A stretch of DNA of 64,000 bases, from positions 2,149,088 through 2,213,087 of the forward strand of contig BCIA01000005.1 of assembly GCA_001599815.1 (NCBI GenBank), in the 5' to 3' direction. Positions 1 to 12,491 of the stretch are shown one piece after another. The notes beneath the pieces are model-generated. The model ran no database searches, was not told the DNA's origin, and saw only the letters and a program-made list of their open reading frames with translations. The stretch is from Furcasterigmium furcatum. Its lineage: Eukaryota > Ascomycota > Sordariomycetes > Glomerellales > Plectosphaerellaceae. The position numbers and the translations under genes are program-made. How positions within the stretch are numbered: the first letter of the stretch is position 1; the number at the start of each line of letters is the position of its first letter.

Positions 1-489
1 GATGGACAAATCCAAGAAGCCACAGAGATTTGCACTACTCGTGGGCGTCGAATTTTACCTCAAGGGCTCAAGAACGGCAACGGACGGTTCACCAGTCCCA
101 TGCTGCTGACCGTCACAAATCGGACTTCCTCAAATTGTCACGCTATGTATTACTCTCTTGAAGGATAGAATTTGATGATTTGAGTGTTTCCTAGAAGAAG
201 AATGTACCCTTCCGTACGAGAATACGTTCTACGGGCATCGGCCCAAAGACGACCGGCTGTCTCCATCTAGGACCAAGTCCAGATGCCTGACTGGCGCCAT
301 CCACACGATTTAGGCTACCGTTGCTAATACGGTGGAAGCATATGCTTTACGGTGAAATTTATATATGTATGGCTGGGTTATGCAGGCTGCGCCACAACCC
401 TTGTCCGTGTCGCTCGGGGTCGGCTCAGGCTAAAAACAGCGAGGCTCCAGAACACATCCAAGTAAAACCCATCTCTGAGGTTCTGGCCT
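1..489. other. Left-edge non-coding stretch
   Basis: I recognise no gene here. It is the 3' flank of the minus-strand Zn2Cys6 regulator that stops at 490. It holds one copy of a 49-bp dispersed repeat (409-457). The short open frames through it lack domain signatures or continue as shadows of the regulator. Confidence 0.6.
409..457 (+). repeat. 49-bp dispersed repeat, copy A
   Basis: This segment matches 47412-47460 at 45 of 49 positions without gaps. Three of the four differences are G/A transitions. The sequence outside the 49 bp does not align. It lies 33 bp beyond the stop codon of the minus-strand regulator. What it derives from (a transposon relic or a shared regulatory block) cannot be decided from two copies. 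Confidence 0.7.
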
Positions 490-2335
490 CTAAGCCAGCA
501 CGGGTCGTATTCGCCTCTCGAAGCAGATCCGAACCCAAGCTCGCGGGCCGTATAAACGGTCCAGGTCGTCGGCACAACAAGCCGGACTTGATGTGGCGTC
601 AAAGATGTCGGGTTCTGGTGCAGTGGCTCCTCCGTTTTCTCGGGCATGCAGAATCCAGATCTCGCTCTCGAGAGTCTCGAGACATCGCTGGATGTTCATG
701 AAACCCTGCTTGGCAAACATCGTCTTGAACAGCCCAATTACTGTGCGTCGTCTCGCGGCATCGACCGCCTCGCATCCGAGCACCCATAGAGGCCACAGCA
801 TGATCGTCACTGCCGGGTTGCTCGCGGGCACCTGATGTACCTCAGTCTCGAGCTTCGAGGTCAAATCTCCAATCACTGGCGACTTGCCGTCGAAAATGGT
901 CGCGCGGAGGAGGAAGAGCTGCGAGGCCAGGGCATGAGAGCGTGCCGCAGATATGCTGGCGTTGTGGATGTTGATTCGTCTTCGTCCCGCGTCGTCGTCG
1001 TCTTCATCGCTGTCGTATGGCGGGGAGGAGTATCCCGCCAAGTGATATGGCGTGGGAAGTGCTTTGCTGGCCTGCTCTATCCGGTTCAGCAAGAGTCTCC
1101 GACTTCGTCTGAAAGCATCCATGCTCATTTTCCTCTGGAGAAACTGTTCGACCAGGGAGGCGCATTCACCGGTCAGTGGTATTATCGTCTCGCCGAAGCC
1201 GAAGATGATATCCGGTTCGCGGTTGGCATCAGTAGCCGGCACCACGGGCTTTGTCTGATCCCCCATCCAGTAACTCTTGTGGAGAAACGGTTGTCGCGGG
1301 AAAGGAACACAGGTACTGATATCGTGGTAAGCCAGCAGTCTTATCTCCATCTCGACAACGGAGGGGTAGCGGTGGCCGCGGTTCTCATTGCCGGCATGAG
1401 TAGCGGCCCAGAGGTTCTCGATCAGGAAGACGGCACCGCGAATCAGCGGCAGGAGGGTGTCCATTCCTGAGCCCTGGACGATCTCAATGCCTGTGAGCTG
1501 CAGAGAGCCGGAGAGAGCTGCGCTCAGCTCACTCAACGAGAGGAAGGAAGCCATGTTCGAATCATGCGAGAGCGCAGCCAATGATTTTGCTCGTGGCTTC
1601 GGCTTCAGGGCTTTGATCAAGGTCTCGACGGCGACTTGCTTGAGCGTGAGCACCTCGGTCTCATCTGTGAGCCCGTGGCTCGCCAGATGCCCCGCTGCGA
1701 CTGTGACGATCATGGGGAGGAGGATGGAGCCAAAGTCCAGCACCATGGCCTTGTGCTCTTCGAGGATCTTGGCATACCTCTCGGGGTTTGGAAACGACAG
1801 ATCAGGTATAACCTGCCACCAGTGCCGGAAGAGCACCGCTTCCCTATCAGACGAGTAGAGCGGGTGACCACCTGGGGACATGGTCGCGATGACTGATTGG
1901 TGATGGCGGGCAGGGAGGCGACGCATTTCCTGGCTTGGTGCATGCAAAACGGCCGCTGGACAGTCCTTTCTGGGCGACGTTGCGGCCGCAGGACCTCTCG
2001 ACGAGCCAATGTCGTTCGCAGCTCGAGAAGGCGCCAGAGTAGGCTGATCCGGACTCCTGGGACCATTTGAGGCTCTGCGGCTGGATGGGGATTCGGAAAC
2101 CCATTTCAAGGTCTTCGCATAACCGTCACAGAGAATGCCTCTCTTCTCACACTTGCGGCAGGACGGCCGTGCCTCATCGCACTTGATCCGAGCGGAGCGG
2201 CAGGTGATGCACCCTGGAAGATGTTACTACTTATCAGCTATCGCTGTGCTCTACAGGCTTGTCTCGATGACGAACGAGCCCTGCACAGCGGCACTACTAC
2301 TCACCCGCTCTTGAACGACGGTGATACTGTTCCAT
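490..2335 (-). CDS. Zn(II)2Cys6 fungal transcription factor
   Basis: Two exons, complement(490..2213, 2305..2335), give 584 aa. The 91-bp intron has a GTGAGT donor and a CCAG acceptor, and splicing creates a glycine codon at the join. I chose the ATG at 2335 because it completes the usual short basic leader before the zinc cluster. Residues 12-39 read C-X2-C-X6-C-X6-C-X2-C-X6-C (CITC...CDEARPSC...C), the canonical binuclear zinc cluster that binds CGG-type sites in the nucleus. After a Ser/Pro-rich linker, the rest resembles the fungal-specific transcription factor domain 2, with a hydrophobic helical stretch around residues 180-300 and a C-terminal RRxxIGLFKTMF-like helix. Targets are unknown. 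The neighbouring copper amine oxidase is divergent across about 1.4 kb, but nothing shows that this factor regulates it. Confidence 0.88.
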
Positions 2336-3721
2336 ACTGTCGATTGCATCTGGACCATCGATATCCGGAGATGAGCAAGTGTCCTTTCTGCTGCTGTCTG
2401 GGTCTAAGCTCGACAGTCCGCTTCACCAGGAAATCACGACCGCATCCATTTGAGGCCAACTCCGGGGCGAGATCGGCCGAGCCGGGGGTTTGGATGTGTA
2501 GGACTCGGAACTACATACTTAGCTGGGGCAGATTGATAAGGCAGATAGATAACCTACATTGGATTATTACGAGTCAAGCGCATCAAGTGAGGCTTGACGT
2601 ACTACTCGTACCGCCATAGTAAGTCCCCCTTCAGTCCTTATCAGCGCACATAAAAGACAGGCTTGGCAGTGCACTAACGGCATCGCAGGCCGGCCAACTC
2701 TGATCGGCCTTGATGTATGCTTATCTCTCCATCCCCGGGTCGGTCCCACTCCCGGACGGACGGACCCGGGAAGACTCCATACCCCGTTCTACAGGGTCGA
2801 GGGAACTTGAAGCCTCGCCGCATTGGCATCGCCTTGTTGCTGGGCATTCATTCTTGGCTGGATCGATCTGGCTGGCCTCGTTCGGGTTTGTTCACTAGAA
2901 ACCTGCGTTCCCAAGTAACAGTCAAGTCACAAAGACATCCAGCCTCGGCCTCGTCGACCCGCGCGCTCAGATCGACGGGCTGGTATCTTTCCCCCGCACT
3001 CGTTTTTCCCGCAGACGCTTACACGGCGCATGGTCATCGGGCTCCTCTCCGGCGGGACCGTGCCTAAACGAACTACGATCCCATTCCCATTGGCCTCGCG
3101 GCTCTCAGGATATCATGACCTGAACAAGTTTAGCGTGACAGGCTCGACAAGATAGCAACAAGGTGCCGCCATTGGTTCAAGCTTCATGCCAATGCTTCCC
3201 CCAGATCTACAGCTCGTGGCAAGGGTAGTTCGCATGGCAGTCTTCCCCACAACGGCCCAGGGGTTCCTTGTCCCTGCGATGCCTTCAGCCTGGCTAGCAT
3301 GACTAGGAGCGACGACATCGTCATGTCCACGCCGCTTACTACTCTGCCGGTGGAAGCTATGGACCAGGCTCGCCAGGTATCGGCTCCGCTCCTGATAGCT
3401 GGGTGGTCGAGTTTTCCCGTCCGAGGCTCTGACACCTGGCGTGTAGAGATATGACAATGTCGTTTGTCTAACGGATTCAGCATCCCTCCCTGGATATCAC
3501 ATCCTAGATGGGCTTCAGCGATCAATATCCCCCGAGCCGGTGATCCGACCATCGGCAAGGCGTCAGTCACCGGGGTGATGCGCTTGTACGACCTCTCCCG
3601 GATGGATGCGATCCCAGTATAAATAGCCATGCCCGGCCTTCTCATGTCTGGGAGAAGGACCCCTTAGCAGCACACCAAGCTGAGCCTCTCTCCCCAGACT
3701 TGTCCCGAAAGCACAGCAACC
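2336..3721. other. Divergent promoter region between the regulator and the amine oxidase
   Basis: This 1.4-kb stretch separates two genes transcribed away from each other. Short open frames on both strands show no domain. The only element I can place is the TATA box at 3618 for the amine oxidase. Confidence 0.6.
3618..3625 (+). promoter_or_regulatory. TATA box of the copper amine oxidase gene
   Basis: A perfect TATAAATA lies 97 bp upstream of the ATG at 3722. That spacing would give a 5' leader of about 60-70 nt. A clear TATA box suits an inducible secreted enzyme better than a housekeeping gene; this is inference from position and sequence only. Confidence 0.65.
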
Positions 3722-6294
3722 ATGTCGCTTCTCGCCGGCTGCCTGCTCAGCCTCCTGGCCGTGCCTCTGGCCAGCGCCAACCCCTACCCTCGCGGTCAGG
3801 TCAGTGCCCGCGCAAACGAGGAGGATCTCTTCCGGCGCACCAACAACGTCACCGTCGATGCCTGCCCTGTGGCCAAGGTCGAGGAGACGGTGGCCGACCT
3901 GCCCTCGCCCTTCAAGCCCCTGACCGAGGTCGAGCTCGAGTCCATTGCTGCTTGGCTGCAAGCTCCGGAGCAGGGCCTCAACCTGTCGGATGCCTCCAGC
4001 CCCAACACCACCATCTCGGACAACTACATCTGGCATGTCGAGGAGCTCAAGCCCAACAAGACGGATGTCCTGGCCTACCTCGAGGAGGGCAAGCGTATTC
4101 CCCGCTATGCCCGCGTCGTCATCACCGAGGGCGGAAAGGAGGAGCCTGTTGTGACGGAGTACTCGGTGAGCTCTCATCTCATGCAATGACTGCCCAAGGA
4201 CTAGCTAACTGTATGTGAAAGGTCGGTCCTCTTCCCATCTGCAATGGACGGACCAAGATCGAGCCCCTTGACTACTTCTACAACGGAGTCAACGGGCCAC
4301 GCATCGGCATCGATGGACGCTTCAGCGACGGAGTCCTGCGCCGCGCCATCGAGCCCGTTGTCACCAAGGCCATGTCCAGCATCGCTGACATCACCGAGGA
4401 CATCCTTGGCCTTGCCTACTACGGCTCGAGGGACAACAGGACCACGCTCGCCTACTTCGTCACCAACCCTTCCTCCCGTAACGGCACTGGTTCGGTGGTC
4501 TGGTCCGCGTGGCGCCGCAAGGGCCTTGCCAACTACCTCCAGATCACCGACTTCCAGGTCCGCTGGGATCTGTCCGGCACGGACGGCTCCAAGTACAAGC
4601 TGGCCATGATCTTCTACAACAACGTCATCTACAAGTCTGCCGAGGAGTTCCGCGAGGCCTGGGAGAAGGGCGAGCTCGAGAAGAGGCCCTTCATGACCAC
4701 CGACGAGTCCTTCATCCGCAAGGACCGCAAGGGACCCGTTCGCGACCTCGAGGACCGCATGGCCCCGGCCGTCGTCGAGCCCGATGGCAAGCGCTACAAG
4801 GTCGACACGGAGAACAAGTACATCGAGTACCTCGGCTGGAAGTTCTACACCCGCTTCGACAGGGATGTCGGCATCCAGTTCTACGACATCAAGTTCAAGG
4901 ATGAGCGCATCATGTACGAGCTCTCCCTGCAGGGTAAGTAACAGGAGTGACCACCGTCCCTCGAGAAGTAGTACTCGTATATGGCCATGAATCTAACCAG
5001 CCTGGACAGATGCCATTGCTCAGTATGCCGGCAACAACCCCTTCCAGGCCACCACCGCCTACATGGACCGCTACTACGGCATCGGCGCCCAGGTCGGACG
5101 CCTCATCCCCGGCTATGACTGCCCGTACCACGCCACGTACTGGAACTCGAGTTTCACTGCCGGTCTTGACACGGTCACCATCAACAACTCTGTCTGCATC
5201 TTCGAGGCCGACATCGGTGTCCCCATCACCCGCCACTCCGCGGGCCAGTACATGCAGGCCACCAAGGGCAACAAGCTGGTTGTCCGCCAGATCGCCACCA
5301 TCGGCAACTATGACTACCTCTGGGACTACGTGAGTACTTATCTTGTGAGAACCGAGACGAGACCCCGGACGAGCTGACCGACTCTTCTTCCCAGTCCTTC
5401 TACGTCGATGGCACCATCGGCGTCGACGCCCACGCCTCCGGCTACGTGCAGGCCACCTACTACCGCCCCGAGGACGAGGGCCTGTTCGGCCCTCGCATCG
5501 CCGAGAGCATCTCCGGCACCCTCCACAGCCACGTCATGAACTTCAAGGCCGACTTCGACCTCCTCGACACCGCCAACACCCTCGTCAAGACGGACATCGT
5601 CGTCGAGGAGGTCACCCACGACTGGATCCCCGAGTACGGCACCGTCGAGCGCATGCGCTACGCCATCTCCGAGGTCGAGACCGAGGACGACAGCAAGCTG
5701 CCGATGCCCGCCAACGGCCAGTCCATGTACACCATCGTCAACAAGGACGCCAAGAACAAATGGGGCGAGGCCCGCGGCTACCGCATCCTCCCCGGCCTCA
5801 GCAACGTCGGCCTCCCCTCCCACAAGTCCCCCTTCTTCCTCAAGTCCGCCGAGTTCGCCAAGCTGCCCTTCGCCGTCACCCGCCACCACGACTCGGAGCA
5901 GGGCTCCTCCGCCGCCCTCAACCAGAACGTCCCCGAGGCCCCCCTCGTCGAGTTCAACAAGTTCTTCGACGGCGAGAGCCTCGTCCAGGAGGACCTTGTC
6001 GCCTGGGTCAACCTCGGCATGCAGCACTACACCCGCTCCGAGGACATCCCCAACACCCTCATGTCCGAGGCGCACTCGAGCATCATGTTCGCCCCCCAGA
6101 ACTGGGGCGACGCCGAGGGCACCATCGACCTCACCAACGCCGTCATCTACAACCCCGTCGAGGGCGTCTCGCCCACCGTCCCCGAGGACAACGGCGTCGC
6201 GCCCCCTGAGTGCTACCCCGTCGGCGCCCAGGATCAGCTCGTCGGCGTCTTCGAGGGCCTGGGCATCCCCTATGCCTTTGCCAAGGATGTTTAA
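3722..6294 (+). CDS. Secreted copper amine oxidase (topaquinone enzyme)
   Basis: Four exons (3722..4165, 4222..4933, 5010..5329, 5395..6294) give 791 aa. Residues 1-19 form a signal peptide ending ASA before NPYP. The enzyme oxidatively deaminates primary amines to aldehyde, ammonia and H2O2. The core matches the AOC2/AOC3-like group. The catalytic base is Asp405 in AYMDRYYG. The topaquinone precursor is Tyr486 in IGNYDYLWD. Two copper ligands are His536 and His538 in TLHSH, and the third is probably His703 in MQHYTR. Several NxS/T sequons fit secretion. Length is usual for the family. It converges on the gene at 6946-9332. No lesion is visible. The substrate cannot be predicted; use of amines as a nitrogen source, or peroxide generation outside the cell, is plausible. 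Confidence 0.93.
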
Positions 6295-6945
6295 GCGGAG
6301 GGTCGGAATACATGTATAGATTCAAGCTAGAGTGTAGTAATAGACCGCCGGGCTTTAATGCCGTCTGACCAACTTCCGCTCGATCGTGGGCATTCAGTGA
6401 GGAGTGTTGCCTGTCAGCTCAGAGCGATAAAGAAAGACTACAAATGACACCACGTCATGTTTGCCACGAACATCAATAATCACTCAACGCAGGGCATAAG
6501 ACAGAACCGACTTTTGAGACTCATACAAAGTACCAAGCGCACACCAAAACGCCATCCAGCCAGAATCGAAAAAACCAGTGCCCGCCCCGAAAACCTATCC
6601 CGAGGTCCCGCGACGACCATGTAGTGTTACAAAGTTGATACGATCAAACCCATTTGTTGCCTGTGCGAGCCGTTTCCATTCCAAGAGAGCAGAATGACAA
6701 GTCCCCGCGGCCCCGCCACGGAGACGCTCTCGGCTACACGCTGTAAACGCCTATCTTCTTCTTCTCCGTTTCCAGTCAGCCGTCGAGGGCCGGTTCATAC
6801 GCCAAAGTACGCTAGTTAGACTCCGATCCATGCAGCGTCGTCAAGGAAGCGTCCGTGACAACGTGTCGTGAGAGTATTCCACCAATGCAAAGCCAACCAG
6901 AGTTCAGGATGGCCGACGCGAAACAGCAACGCTTTGCGAGCCCAA
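6295..6945. other. Shared 3' region of two convergent genes
   Basis: This is 651 bp between the stop codons of the amine oxidase (+) and the basic disordered protein (-). It must hold both 3' untranslated regions and polyadenylation sites. I see no gene. Confidence 0.6.
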
Positions 6946-9332
6946 TCAACGCCTCTTCGGCTGAGCGAGAGCGTTGAGACGGCTCATGGTCATGCCGAGG
7001 CGCTTCTTGATAGGAGTCGGAGTGGCGCTGCCGGCGCGCATCTTCTGGATGCTGCCGCCAGGAGTAGGAGTCGTGCGAGCGAGCTTGGTGTTGGCCGCGG
7101 GCGTCGCGCCACCCTGGTCACCCCTGCGCCTCTTACCACCACGGTCGGCGCCTTCCCTATCGACGTCGCCGTCGTCCTCGCTGGCTCGAGCTCGCTTCTT
7201 GTTCGAGAGGCCATGGGCATAGGTCGGCAACGGCTTCGCAGGGCTCTTGAAGCCCTTGTCGGCGTGAGAGCTTGCGGCGTCAGCGCGGGCGCGCTTCTCG
7301 TTGGCCAGGCCATGAGGCATGCCGACGAAGACGGGAGCCGCAGGAGCTTGGTTCTCCTTATTGGGGTGTGACTCCTTGACTTCAGTGCGAGCACGCTTCT
7401 CGTTGCTGAGGCCGTGAGGAACACCTGCGAAGGCCTTAGAGGGCGATGTGGCCTCCTTTCTAGGCTCGGCGCTATCGCAGGGAAAGCTGCCGGGAAGCTC
7501 CTTGAGGGGCAGCGAGGGTCGAACATGACGGATGCTGGACTGGCCAGGCGACGAGCCGAAGGCAGCAGGAGAGCCACTGCCGAAACGAATGGTCTGGTCG
7601 CTGCGGAAGGTGAAAGCGCCGGGGACCGCGGGAGGGAGAGGCTTCCTAGCGGAAGACTCGGCCTTCGTAGGAGGCTCAGGGAGGGCTCGCGGGACGGTGG
7701 CGGGGGTAGGGCTCGTAACATCGGCAGCGGTCTCCTTAGGAATCCTGCCCAGAACTGCGTCCAAGTTAGGGTAGCAGACCTCGCCGAGCTCGTCCCTCGT
7801 GGGGCCCTTGGTGTCGGGGGTAAAATCGACACGCTTGAAAAGCTTGCGTCGGGGCGTCGTGAAGGGGACGGCCGGGAGCGCCTTCTCGACAGGGCGAGGA
7901 GCGGGAGTCTGAGAGATGCCGCTCGAAGGGCCGGGAATGGCGGTCTTGACATTGCCAGAAGCCGTCCGCGCACCCTTCAAGATGGACTTGACCTTGTCGA
8001 ATCTGCCAGGGCTGATAACCCTGCTCTTCAGTTGCGCCGTCTTACGGGTGAAGCTGGCAAGGTTGCTCGAGCCCGAGGATGCGGTGAGACCGCCGAAAGG
8101 CTTAGCGGGCGACTTGGCTGCGGCGACTAGATCACCTTTGCTGGCGGACTTGGTGAGACCATTCACAGGGAGCTTTGAAGCCTGCTGGGGGGTGTCGCCC
8201 TTGCCTCCTCGGGCGGCGGAAGCCTTAGTAGGGCTCAAGAGGGAGGCCAGATGAGAGTTGGGGCGCACAGCGCTGTCCGAGCCACCGGCCTTAGGGCGAG
8301 GCAGAGAGCTGCCGTCACGCGAGACGGGGCGGTGAGTCGAAGCATCGTCCTCGAACTGCTTGCGAATGCGCTTGACCGGCGAGGGAGACTCGGGAGCGTA
8401 GGCCGATGCCAGCTTGGAGGGAGACAGGGAAGGGTCCATAGAGGGCTTGCTGCTCGTAGTGACGACCTGGCGCTCCACCAAGTTGGGCTTGGAAGGAGTC
8501 CGCTTGAGAGCCGACTTTGGCTGGGTGGTGGGAGTTTCGGTAAGGTCCGCCTTGGAGTGAGTCCTCTTGAGGGTGGACTTTGGGGTTTCGTCGAGATTCG
8601 CCTTGGAGGACGAGCGCTTGAGGGAACCCTTGACGGGGGTGAAGCGGCCGGCCTGGGCGCGGAAGGAGGATGCGTGGTTTTCGATGGAGTCCATCTTCTT
8701 GAACTCGGCCATGTGGACGGCGCTGAATCGACCGGATTTGCCCTTGGCCTTGGCAATCTTCCGTCCATTGATCTCCTCCTCCTGCTTCTCTTGTTCGCGC
8801 TTGGCGAGAAGCTCTGCCTTGATCTTCGCGGCGTCTCCGCGCAGCTCGTCCATCATGCGCCGTGCATTCGCGCTCAGACCCATGTCGTTGGGACCGTTGG
8901 GACGCGACACGTGGAAGGTGAAGGGAGTGGAGGGAACGCCTATCGTCTTCGAAGGAGTCGTCGACTGGTGCGATGAGGCGGTCTTTCCGCCGCGAGAGGC
9001 GTCTGCTGATTTGATGTCACGGAATCCGAGCCAGGTACCGGAGTCTGAGGCGGTGGGCTGGGCCTTGCTGGGATGCATTTCCGAGCGAGGCGGCTTGATG
9101 GCAGACGAAGCAGGAGTGGCAGGCGAAGTGTTGGGCGAGTAAGCGGCGCCATCGTCGGGGGTCTCATCTCGTTCAGCCAGCGAAGAGAGGCTCGAGACCG
9201 CCTTGGGCTGTTGTTCATCACGGTCAGTTCCAGTCGCGCGATGGGATGGCGGTGAGGACCATGTTGACGTGAACGCACCTTTGGAGTGGCCGCACTGGCC
9301 AATCGAGCGGAGCGACGGCGAGGCGGCGACAT
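6946..9332 (-). CDS. Basic, disordered protein with repeated S/T-P and LKRT-SK motifs
   Basis: Two exons, complement(6946..9207, 9279..9332), give 771 aa. The first exon encodes MSPPRRRSARLASAATPK, and the 71-bp intron joins in phase 0. The protein is strongly basic, rich in Ser, Pro, Lys and Ala, and almost certainly disordered. Around residues 140-260 it carries three spaced copies of an (S/A)LKRT(P/H/S)SK block and a preceding segment FKKMDSIENHASSFR. It also has three copies of a motif HGL(S/A)N(E/K)KRAR near the C-terminus, and ends KKRLGMTMSRLNALAQPKRR. The FKKM-SI plus basic-repeat layout recalls microtubule or chromatin-binding proteins such as NuSAP, but I cannot assign a family. Many S/T-P sites suggest cell-cycle kinase regulation. 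Function is unknown. Confidence 0.8.
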
Positions 9333-12300
9333 GATTGCGATTGTTCGGGATCGAGACAAGGTGCGGAGGGTGTAGATGGAGCGCGGAGAGGTCGAGAGAG
9401 GAGCCCGGGGGATGCTGGAATGTGTAGCGAGGAAGGGTCGAATGATGTCAGGAGTGGACGATAACGCGTGGTAGTAAATTCTAGGATCATTGCCTATTGG
9501 AGGGGTTTGTTTACTTGTCGTGGTGGCCCAAGCTCCCACTAGTTCGACTTGGACCTGCGACATGTGGTCCGTGCGGCACAACGGCCAGTCTCGTTGGTTT
9601 CATCCTCACACCAATGTCACCTGACCTGACCGCCCTGCCAAACGGCTGGAGGTTCATGTTGATCGCGAGAGTCTTGCTCATTCTTCGTTGATTCATCGAA
9701 CAATGCCGGATACTTTACTGTCTGGATCATCTATCGAATTGTTTTCTTTGTTTTGGACTGCCTTCTCTGTTGATCTGCTCCAATTGAGTTTGCCCTGTGT
9801 CCAATCGCCTTGCACGGTTTCAAGTCGAGTCCTCAAGACATATGGCCCAGCAAAGGGAACTCGCAGTACCAACTTGAAGACCACCGCCCACTTCATATCA
9901 GATCATGTCCGTGTACACGTCAAGGGCACACTTCCAGCTGTTTGGCAGATTGACAGATCTGGACCCTAACCGCCAACTTCCTTAACCGATCGACTGCCGA
10001 CAAGACCTGGTGAATGGAGAAAGCCGCTAAATCCCCGCTACATCTAACGGCCTCATTCTCCAGCCGCCAAGGGGCCCTCCCTGTGACGCCGGCTGAATTG
10101 CTCAGATGCGACCCCAAGCTTCGACATCGACGGCGTCTTACAGGCTGGCGACTGGTCTCCCGCGACAAGGCCACTTCCCGTGTGACGCAGCACAAGACTC
10201 CTGGATATTGGTCTAAGGCGCTAGAAGTTTTCTAGAAGCGCGCGAGCGGACTCGGGTTATGCCCACCCCTGCTCCGATCAAAGCACTCCATGGTCACCTG
10301 ATGGCCGCCACAAATGACAGCCAAGATCCGAGCCGGGATTGTCAGAGGCCAGTGCAAAGAGAGCACCAGGATCCTCGAGGCCATCCCACTTGTACCTTGT
10401 CTTCACTGAGCCAGGACTCGCTCAGCCTGAAGAAGAAAACTTCGAGGACCCGGGCTCGTTTCGTGGTGCGATTGAGCCAGCTCTCGGTTCTCGAGGCTCA
10501 GTTTGTTGCAAAGGCTGAAACGAAGACGAGCTTCCGAGGAGATGCGCCATTCACGGTTCGCACTCCACCGTTCATATTATTAGCGTCCACTGTCAAAGCC
10601 CGGCCACCACGAGCAGATGCCGTGCGACGCATCCGTGAGTTCCGGCCGTTGGATAGCTGTGAGCTGGCTACCAGTGGACGACGTTCCTCGCTCTCAATGT
10701 TAGACGACCCTCCGCTGAAAACCTCATGTGCGAAATAAGTCTTAAACACGATATGCGCCGACAATCCCGGTGGTGGGGGCGTCAGAGGCGATCAGCGGCG
10801 CAGCGTGGTGCTCGCGGCTCGAAGCGAGGCCTGCGGATTAAATAATAGGACTTCATCAAAAGACGCAAAATTAAAAGTCCCGGGGCAGGCCAAAAGCTAT
10901 CAATGCGACGCGGGATGCGATCACCAGATCCAGGTGTCTCGCCCAATTCAGCCAACTATTGCCTGGACAGCTTCCTTGGAACTGATAAGCAGCCACCACA
11001 ACGGCCCTGCTGGCAGATTTTACCTGCGGCGGCGATCGCCGGCGGCTGGAGTTTGAGAAGGAGATGTACGCTTTCGAGGCGATGTTTGCTCCTCTACTGT
11101 AATGGGGGGAGGGGGCCTGGTTCTGGAGGATCTTGGTGCTTTTTCCTGGCCGATGATACTTCATCTCTGCATCTGGGATGTCGTGCGTGTCGTGTCGTCT
11201 GCAAGTTTGGATCCTGGCATGGTGAGCGAGCCGGCCGGGGCGGGGTCGCATCCCATTTAATTCACCACGGACCCATTGTGCCTCACGCCTTTGCTCGATT
11301 CCGGGTCACAGCGGACCGCGTTCAGCTGCTGCCCCTGGCCAGAAGAGGAAGTAATGGGATACTGGGACTGACGAAGGGGACGACCCGCCGGCGGCGGCGG
11401 CGGCGGTGGGCGGTGGGCAGTGGTGGTTGTTGATCGAGGTCACACGTCTCTCTGGCTGGCCGTCCGCCCACGTCACTCACTCACTCACTCCCACCATCCA
11501 TCCATCCCACCGCGGAGCTGACGGAGAGAGGGCAGATCGCGGCGCGATCTTGATACCGAAACACGGTGATGATAGGGGATTTTCGGGGTGGGCATTGTTG
11601 TCGTGGGCCGATCGAGTTTCCATCCGAGCCGAATCGCAGAGGCGGGATGGACTGACGAAGAGTGCCGGCGGACGGGACCACCTGAAATACGACGGCGGAA
11701 CCCCCATCAATTCATCCCAAACCGGGGTGGCTGTATCAGCTGCCCACACCCTTTCCCAAGAAAGCGGGGCAGGGGGGGGGGACAGCAGCCACGACCGACC
11801 GCCCGACGCACGGAGTCGACAGGACACCTCAGCCAGAAGAAGCTGGGTTGGCTGGCTGGCAGGGAAGGAAGGAAGATGGGGGGCAGAGTCTGCCAGGCGA
11901 GGAAAAGGCTTTTTTCACCCCCCCAACCCAACTCATAAAGGCCGTAGGCAACCCCTCTCTCGCCGCGCCCACCCCCAAAAGCTATTACCATTACATAAAA
12001 TGCCCGCACGTCTCGTCCAAATCTTTACTCACTGCAACCTCTCATTGCCCGCCAACTCTTATCTCTGGGCTGCGCAAACCCATTCAAAGTCGTCTCCTCA
12101 AGGACTCGTTGCGCCCGCTCTGATCCTCCCCCCAGGCACAAGCCGTACTTTATCTTGCGGCTCCTAGATCTCTACCGCTCTACCGGATTCGCCCCGTGCC
12201 TTTCTTGCGGGCGCAAACACGCACTACGCGCCACAATCGCGGCCCCGAACAGCCCTTTTTGGGTAATCTCTCCCTGCCGTCAATCTCTCTTGCGCCCGCA

Positions 12301-12491
12301 ACGACGCACAAACATCACTTCCAAACCATCCAGAGCTTCCTCAACCCACCGGTGTGGAACGCGACGACGTCACTCCAGCCCATTTTGATTCTTCTGACAG
12401 TCTGGGGTGCTTTGCTGCCAAGCGGCAATCGCCTCCTTACCCCGGATTTCCCCTGACCCGAACGCCCGCAAGCAACCACCCGTTCCTGAGA
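9333..12491. other. 3.2-kb divergent intergenic region
   Basis: No convincing gene is seen on either strand. Open frames here have biased, low-complexity translations and no domains. It lies between two divergent genes and probably holds the bZIP promoter and a long 5' leader. Features include G-rich runs near 11108 and 11771, a CACT microsatellite (11474-11490) followed by CCAT repeats (11494-11508), and long pyrimidine-rich tracts from about 11900 to 12480. Confidence 0.55.

Noticed and set aside
11406..12167. Plus-strand open frame of about 253 codons
   Set aside because: It lies in a low-complexity promoter region, has no domain and crosses microsatellites.
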